64,000 bases of DNA from the NCBI GenBank assembly GCA_949361645.1, contig OX442416.1:11661869-11725868 (forward strand), written 5' to 3'. The notes under the pieces were generated by a model. The model worked only from the letters and a program-made list of their open reading frames with translations. It did no database searches and was not told where the DNA came from. Origin of the DNA: Spongilla lacustris (lineage: Eukaryota; Porifera; Demospongiae; Spongillida; Spongillidae). Both the position numbers and the translations under genes were made by a program. Position 1 is the first letter of the stretch; each line of letters begins with the position of its first letter. Of the stretch, positions 59,301 to 64,000 are shown in pieces.

Positions 59301-61030
59301 CAATTTATTAAAGTACCTACTATATAGTCTAATTAGCCAGCCATACAGATATTCTGGTGGGCCCAAACATTTCAAAGGGGTCGGATCAACTGAATACTAT
59401 TGTAACGGTGAAAGCAGAATCTGCATTACTGGCCGGAGTTATGGGCCGATGTCCAAAATTTCTGGCGCTCCGTTCCTGCATGTATTACAACGTCCGATAG
59501 GTTGTCCGTTCGCTACAAAGAGTACATGTCACAGCACTATACCGTGTAATAAACTTGTCCATTGGACATGTAGTTAACGTGTTTTCACAGAAATTCCTGG
59601 CCTTGATTGCGGGCCCGTAATTTTGTCCGCAAACATGTATATCTGCTTGCGAATTTTGTATCATCCTAGCTTGCGTACGATATCGTGAGTGGACCGATTA
59701 CTTACAAATACCTTCCCGGTACCGTAAAATCATTTGTATTCCCCAAGTCAAAATCGATATCACGTTCAATTTCGTGCACAACTGAGCACGTATGTAATTT
59801 TGTGCGGGAATCCATACGGGAATCATTTATAATGCATGACGTAAAAATTAGCGTAGGAATTATTTATAATGCATGGCGTAACGTCGACGAGCATGTATTT
59901 ATAGCTGTATTACGCATCGAGCGTGTGTTTATAGCTACATGACGCAATAAAATAAAATCTTTGAAATGACAGTACATTGTACATGTGATGAATAATCAGA
60001 TACACAATTCTGCCGGTCTGCTTCTGCCTTCAGGTTCTGCGCAAGAAGTAGTTTAAAGATAGACGAGCACATCTTGCAGGTCTTACCAAATCAACAAAAT
60101 AATCGTTCACGGATGGGAAGACTCGCTTTCAAGCAGTATACCTAGTAACTGTAGTAATTAAATATATGGGGCATTACAACTGTAAACATAAGATAGATAG
60201 AATCTTCCGTTGCCAATCCGAAAATGCTTAACTGAAAAACTATTAATACCTCCTGCTATTCCATGAGTGGTTGGAATCAATGAACACAAATCCAAATCTG
60301 CTTACCAGGTAAAATTAAATTTGGCACAACTTTAGAACAGTGTCTGTGGCGAGAAGTTATCTAGACCAGCGCAACTTGCTAACACTATGATGCAACGACA
60401 ACAGGTCACAGGGCCTGGCGATAAAATATCTCAACCGAATAATACATGAGGAACTGTAAAACACTTAAAACAGTGCAAAACACTCATACTTAGGCTGGTC
60501 GTTAGCCATCTTGTATATGCTCTGGGCGTTCTGGCACACAAAACAGTACAGCTAGCTGAGTGTGGAACCTCAATGCAATATTATGAAACTTACTGAGGCA
60601 GTTCGAACAGTATTTCTTGCACTTCGTTTGAATCAATTCACACCGCTGTGTTTACAAACAAATCACGCATAACAAGTTAGGCCTATACCCTACATCCGTT
60701 GCAAGAAGCGGGATCTTGTCTCATGGCCAGAAATTGAGGACATGATTGAATATGCAACGTTGTGATAGGCACCAATAAATTTGCCACCTTTTTAAAAAAT
60801 GTATTTCAAAACAAGAAATGATTAATTCAAATGCTAAAATCATTCTTTTCTAATTGAATTCCAAACAGGTTTAGTATTCGCTTAAAATCGGTCTGATTAT
60901 AATATACGTGTATCATGAAAAGAACATTAAGCAATGCCATCCATTAACTAAATTCAAGACTAATTAAACAACCGAGTATAATTTATTCATAAACATATGT
61001 CACTATGTAATACCCGAAAACAAAATGCAT
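59301..61030. other. No gene seen
   Basis: At 59815-59945 there are related short units (GGAATCATTTATAATGCATG and GGAATTATTTATAATGCATG; GTATTTATAGCTGTATTACG and GTGTTTATAGCTACATGACG). Nothing else was recognised. Confidence 0.45.
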
Positions 61031-61033
61031 GCC

Positions 61034-61115
61034 GGTGTCCCCCCTCCCCCCCCTCCCCCCCCCCCACCCCCCATTTTGGGTCCGGGGGGACCCATGCATA
61101 TGCCTAGGCAACTGG

Positions 61116-61155
<40 letters not shown>

Positions 61156-61255
61156 TGGACCCAAATGCCTAGGCATATGGGTCCGGGTAATTATTTGTAC
61201 ATCCAGGCATCTTGGTCCGGGTAGGGGGTGGAGGGGGGGGGGGACCGAATTTCCT
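61034..61255. repeat. CTAG-centred hairpin cluster (locus B)
   Basis: Units such as GGACCC-ATGCATATGCCTAGG-CAACTGGGTCC and GGACCCAAATGCCTAGG then CATATGGGTCC are separated by long C/G runs (61040-61070, 61119-61154). It shares GGACCCA/TGGGTCC stems with locus C. Confidence 0.85.
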
Positions 61256-62029
61256 GATACCTACATGCACTGGCACCGGCCGGTTTTGATACGGTAGACA
61301 CATTTGTTATTACTTTCTCAACGGTAAGTTAGCGTCCGTCAGCCGTTACACTTTGTAACAGCCACTCGGCTTGCCATCTGTGTTTCTCTGCCGAAAAGTA
61401 AGGTCACTGCTGATCATTTTGGCAGACTTAGTCTGGTGCTAACTCGTAGCGTAGCAAGAGCTATTTTGACGAGAAGTCTGCCCCAATCATTTGAGTAGCC
61501 TATGTCTGAAACATTAGTTAATTAGGCTTAGGTACTTTGTAGTAGTCTGTTTAATAAGTAGTTATTATTTAGTGTGTTATTGTTGTATAATTATTGTGAT
61601 AATATACACTTGCGATTAAAAAAAAAAAACATGTTGAGCATATACAAACAATAAATGGGTCATGTTCAAGTAGTACACAACTGTTTCTTCGTATCATACA
61701 GGACTTAATGATTGACCTGTCGTTCGCAATGTAATTTTGAGATACGCTAGGAAATTTCTTCACTGCATCAGTCGGCATGTTCTCAGCCGGGTAATCTGTC
61801 AATATATACATTGTACATGTAGGCTTCCGCTCATTTGTATCCAGGGCTCCGGAGGCAACGTAGATTATTACATCAACCCGGCAGCCCTCCCGCGCAAGAC
61901 GCGGAAGCTTTCAGTGCAGTGCATGGACTATTTCTACATGAAAACCACATGCTGTTTTAGAGCAAATTCAGTGCTTCCGACAGCACTATAATAAGTACAC
62001 AGTTTTGAAGTCACAAGCAAGCCATCGTT

Positions 62030-62114
62030 ATTTAACGGCATATACCACCGATATGCAATGGACGGGGAATCACTCGTAGTCCCCATGCATATCGATTTTT
62101 GTGCCGTTCAATAG
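62030..62114. mobile_element. Small hairpin MITE candidate
   Basis: AACGGCA and TGCCGTT close the ends. The interior CGATATGCAATGGACGGGGA pairs with TCCCCATGCATATCG. About 80 bp, single copy here. Confidence 0.4.
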
Positions 62115-62162
62115 CAAAGTAAGTACTCAATGCAATCGATTGTTAACCGGTATAATGCTATC

Positions 62163-62171
62163 CACCCCCCG

Positions 62172-62213
<42 letters not shown>

Positions 62214-62218
62214 CCCCC
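62163..62218. repeat. Poly-C tract
   Basis: About 50 C with one G interruption. Likely variable in length and hard to sequence. Confidence 0.9.
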
Positions 62219-62329
62219 CTTGCGCCTGATCGAGCGGACGCCTATGGTGACGAAGCATATATGCTTTCTCTGTAAAATGTATATATTAATATATATATAA
62301 ATTATATATATATATGTATATTTTGCTAA

Positions 62330-62515
62330 CAGGCAGCTGGGTCCGGGGGGACCAGGTTGCCTAGGCATTTGGGTCCGGGATAATTAATTTTTTACATCTA
62401 GGCATCTAGGTCCGGGAGGACCCACATTCCTAGGCAACTGGGTCCGGGTGGGGGGGGGGGGGACCCAGTTGCCTAGGCATATGAGTCCCCCCGGACCCAA
62501 AATGGGGGGGGAGGA
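62330..62515. repeat. CTAG-centred hairpin cluster (locus C)
   Basis: Three or four units: GGACCAGGTTGCCTAGGCAT then TTGGGTCC, GGACCCACATTCCTAGGCAA then CTGGGTCC, and GGACCCAGTTGCCTAGGCAT then ATGAGTCC. They are linked by GGGG/CCCC runs. Same stem family as locus B, 1.1 kb away. Confidence 0.87.
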
Positions 62516-62544
62516 GGATCCGTATGCCTGTGACACCGGTGTCG

Positions 62545-62680
62545 GAGCAGATTCTGTCCCCCCGCAGATTTTGTCCCCCCGGACATAATCTGCTAGCGGA
62601 AATTGTCCCCCACGGACGTAATCCGCTAGCAGATATTGTCCCCCTTCCGCAGAAATTGTCCCCCCCCCCCCCCCCCTTCC
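62545..62680. repeat. CTAG-centred hairpin cluster (locus D)
   Basis: Units GGACATAATCTGCTAGCGGA then AATTGTCC and GGACGTAATCCGCTAGCAGA then TATTGTCC, with C5-C6 linkers and a long C run. The stem sequence (ATCTGCTAGCGGAT) differs from loci A, B and E, but the frame GGACA-CTAG-TGTCC is the same. Confidence 0.87.
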
Positions 62681-63147
62681 TCCCTTTTCCCGTTGATCGA
62701 TACTCCAATACGTATAGCCTTTCCTGTACACTGTAGCTAGGTGTCAACAGTAGGTGATCGATACTCCGCCTTTCCTAATATGTTTAACCAGGGCTGCCAG
62801 GGAGTGAGATATCGGAAGGACCCCCCCCGCCCCCCCTACCCCCCAATCCTTGGTATACGTATCAGGTCCTATAAGCTAACAGTCCCGCCCGCTGTTTGCA
62901 TCGGCCCGAAACATACAGTAGTCCCCATTCCTTTTCTTATCGGGCCCGTTAATAGTGAGAAGTGTCATGAATACTATTAGCAAAATACTATACATGTACA
63001 GGTATACTTCCCCCACCCAGTCCCGCAGTCCTATCAATCGATCTCCCCGCCAGACTTCATGGCCCTCTGCCCTTCTAAGTTGTACGCGGTGCGTTTTGCA
63101 GCTGCTAGCTTTAATAGTCATGAAGACGGCCGGTGTGGGAGGGCGGA

Positions 63148-63306
63148 TTGTCCCCCCGTGCACAATGTCCCCCCGGACATTCTGCACTGGGGCACAATGT
63201 CCCCCCGGACATTCTGCACTAGGGCAAACTGTCCCCTACTAGGGTAAAATGCCCCCCCCCCCCCCCCCCCCCCCCCCGGACACTCCACACTAGGGCGCAA
63301 TGTCCT
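63148..63306. repeat. CTAG-centred hairpin cluster (locus E)
   Basis: Units GGACATTCTGCACTAGGGCA then AACTGTCC, GGACATTCTGCACTGGGGCA then CAATGTCC and GGACACTCCACACTAGGGCG then CAATGTCC, with C runs (63251-63279). Confidence 0.85.
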
Positions 63307-63385
63307 ACCTATATAGGATAACAAAGGGAGTTATAAACGTCCAACATGCTGGAAGACCCGTGAGTCCGTGACCCGTCCTTATATA

Positions 63386-63562
63386 GCGTAAAAACCATCC
63401 TGCCCGGATTGTGCGTCCAGGATGGGAATACATGTGATTCTACCCTAGTTCTGTCGAATGTTGAAGCAATAATTCAATTCATACGTCAACATTCGACAAA
63501 AACCCTCCAAGTAAGGTTTTTACACTATTCCCACCCTGGACGCAGGATGCATGGTTTTACGC
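63386..63562. mobile_element. ~177-bp TA-type MITE (foldback)
   Basis: The ends GCGTAAAAACCATCCTG and CATGGTTTTACGC are inverted with TA outside. Nested pairs follow: GCGTCCAGGATGGGAATA with TATTCCCACCCTGGACGC, and TGTCGAATGTTGA with TCAACATTCGACA. Confidence 0.75.
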
Positions 63563-63774
63563 TATTTAGGATGGGTTTTAGTCTGGGTACCCGACTGATC
63601 GATCGGTTGTATACTATCACCAAACTGATGAACTGACGATGGGATAGCCTTTCCTGAGATATGTCAGGCGGTGCACGCAGTGTGAAGCTGTGTTTATGTG
63701 ACATTACTTTTCAGGCTATGATCCTATTGATCTCAATATATTTCAATCTCTCATACTGATGAGATATCAACACT

Positions 63775-64000
63775 TCTTTTAAGGAATTTTAATAATGAAT
63801 GTGTTCGTGTATATATGTGTGTGAATATTGGCTTCAATGAGTGCTTGGACGACACGGAAAGGATAAGAGCAGGGTATTCGTTAAGGATTTTAATACTAAA
63901 ATTCTAAATGTTCGTGTATGTGTAACAGTATTGGTTACAATGAGCATTTCAAGCGGCGGAACGACATGCAGCTTTGACGACGGTTAGGAGCTACTGAGTA
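63775..64000. repeat. Diverged tandem duplication of ~115 bp
   Basis: AAGGAATTTTAATAATGAAT continuing to ATGTGTTCGTGTAT recurs as AAGGATTTTAATACTAAAAT continuing to ATGTTCGTGTAT. Both are followed by ATTGGCTTCAATGAG / ATTGGTTACAATGAG. The second copy runs to the window end. Confidence 0.65.

Overview
The window reads as a piece of an intron-bearing animal genome, AT-rich and dominated by transposable elements. The spliced genes have GT-AG introns that keep codon phase. The element families (hAT, piggyBac-like, MULE-like, Helitron-like, Gmr1-type Gypsy), long (CA)n and (CATA)n tracts, poly-G/C runs and one secreted DNRLRE-domain gene fit a marine invertebrate. A sponge is plausible, but nothing here fixes the phylum. 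No rRNA, tRNA, operon or CRISPR was recognised. No similarity search was run; family names rest on motifs, terminal repeats and target duplications seen directly.

Layout. 0-4.6 kb: a 53-bp minisatellite, then a 143-bp satellite split by a Helitron-like element. 4.6-12.4 kb: mostly non-coding, with (GT)n/(CA)n tracts and a mirror-symmetric repeat. 12.4-14.8 kb: a small multi-exon gene whose first intron holds a TIR element. 14.7-20.3 kb: palindrome clusters, a piggyBac-type MITE, two opposed ~153-bp arrays, and a second small multi-exon gene. 20.8-22.8 kb: a nest in which a piggyBac-like element contains a hAT, which contains a MULE-like element carrying a RecQ-helicase-like fragment. 23.3-26.9 kb: a hAT remnant with a BED zinc-finger exon, and a second Helitron-like copy split by another hAT. 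26.9-29.8 kb: a decayed Gypsy element with integrase before reverse transcriptase. 29.8-32.5 kb: a frameshifted transposase-like pseudogene. 33.3-34.2 kb: a hAT with a perfect 8-bp target duplication, and a MITE.

34.93-47.77 kb is the main discovery. Inverted repeats of about 30 bp bound a 12.8-kb unit with two head-to-head multi-exon genes. The minus gene (12 exons) resembles DUF7869-type transposase-like proteins. The plus gene (about 11 exons) has a ParB/sulfiredoxin-like GGNHTR motif. Their start codons lie about 87 bp apart around a CACGTG box, and the last intron of each gene is filled with a satellite built on the palindrome TTGAAATTTCAA. I infer a large two-gene DNA transposon.

47.8-64 kb: a third Helitron-like copy, a 2.26-kb piggyBac-like element, a nearly perfect 3.97-kb palindrome, the DNRLRE gene, a decayed second copy of the 30-kb transposon family, and a dense set of CTAG-centred hairpin clusters linked by poly-G.
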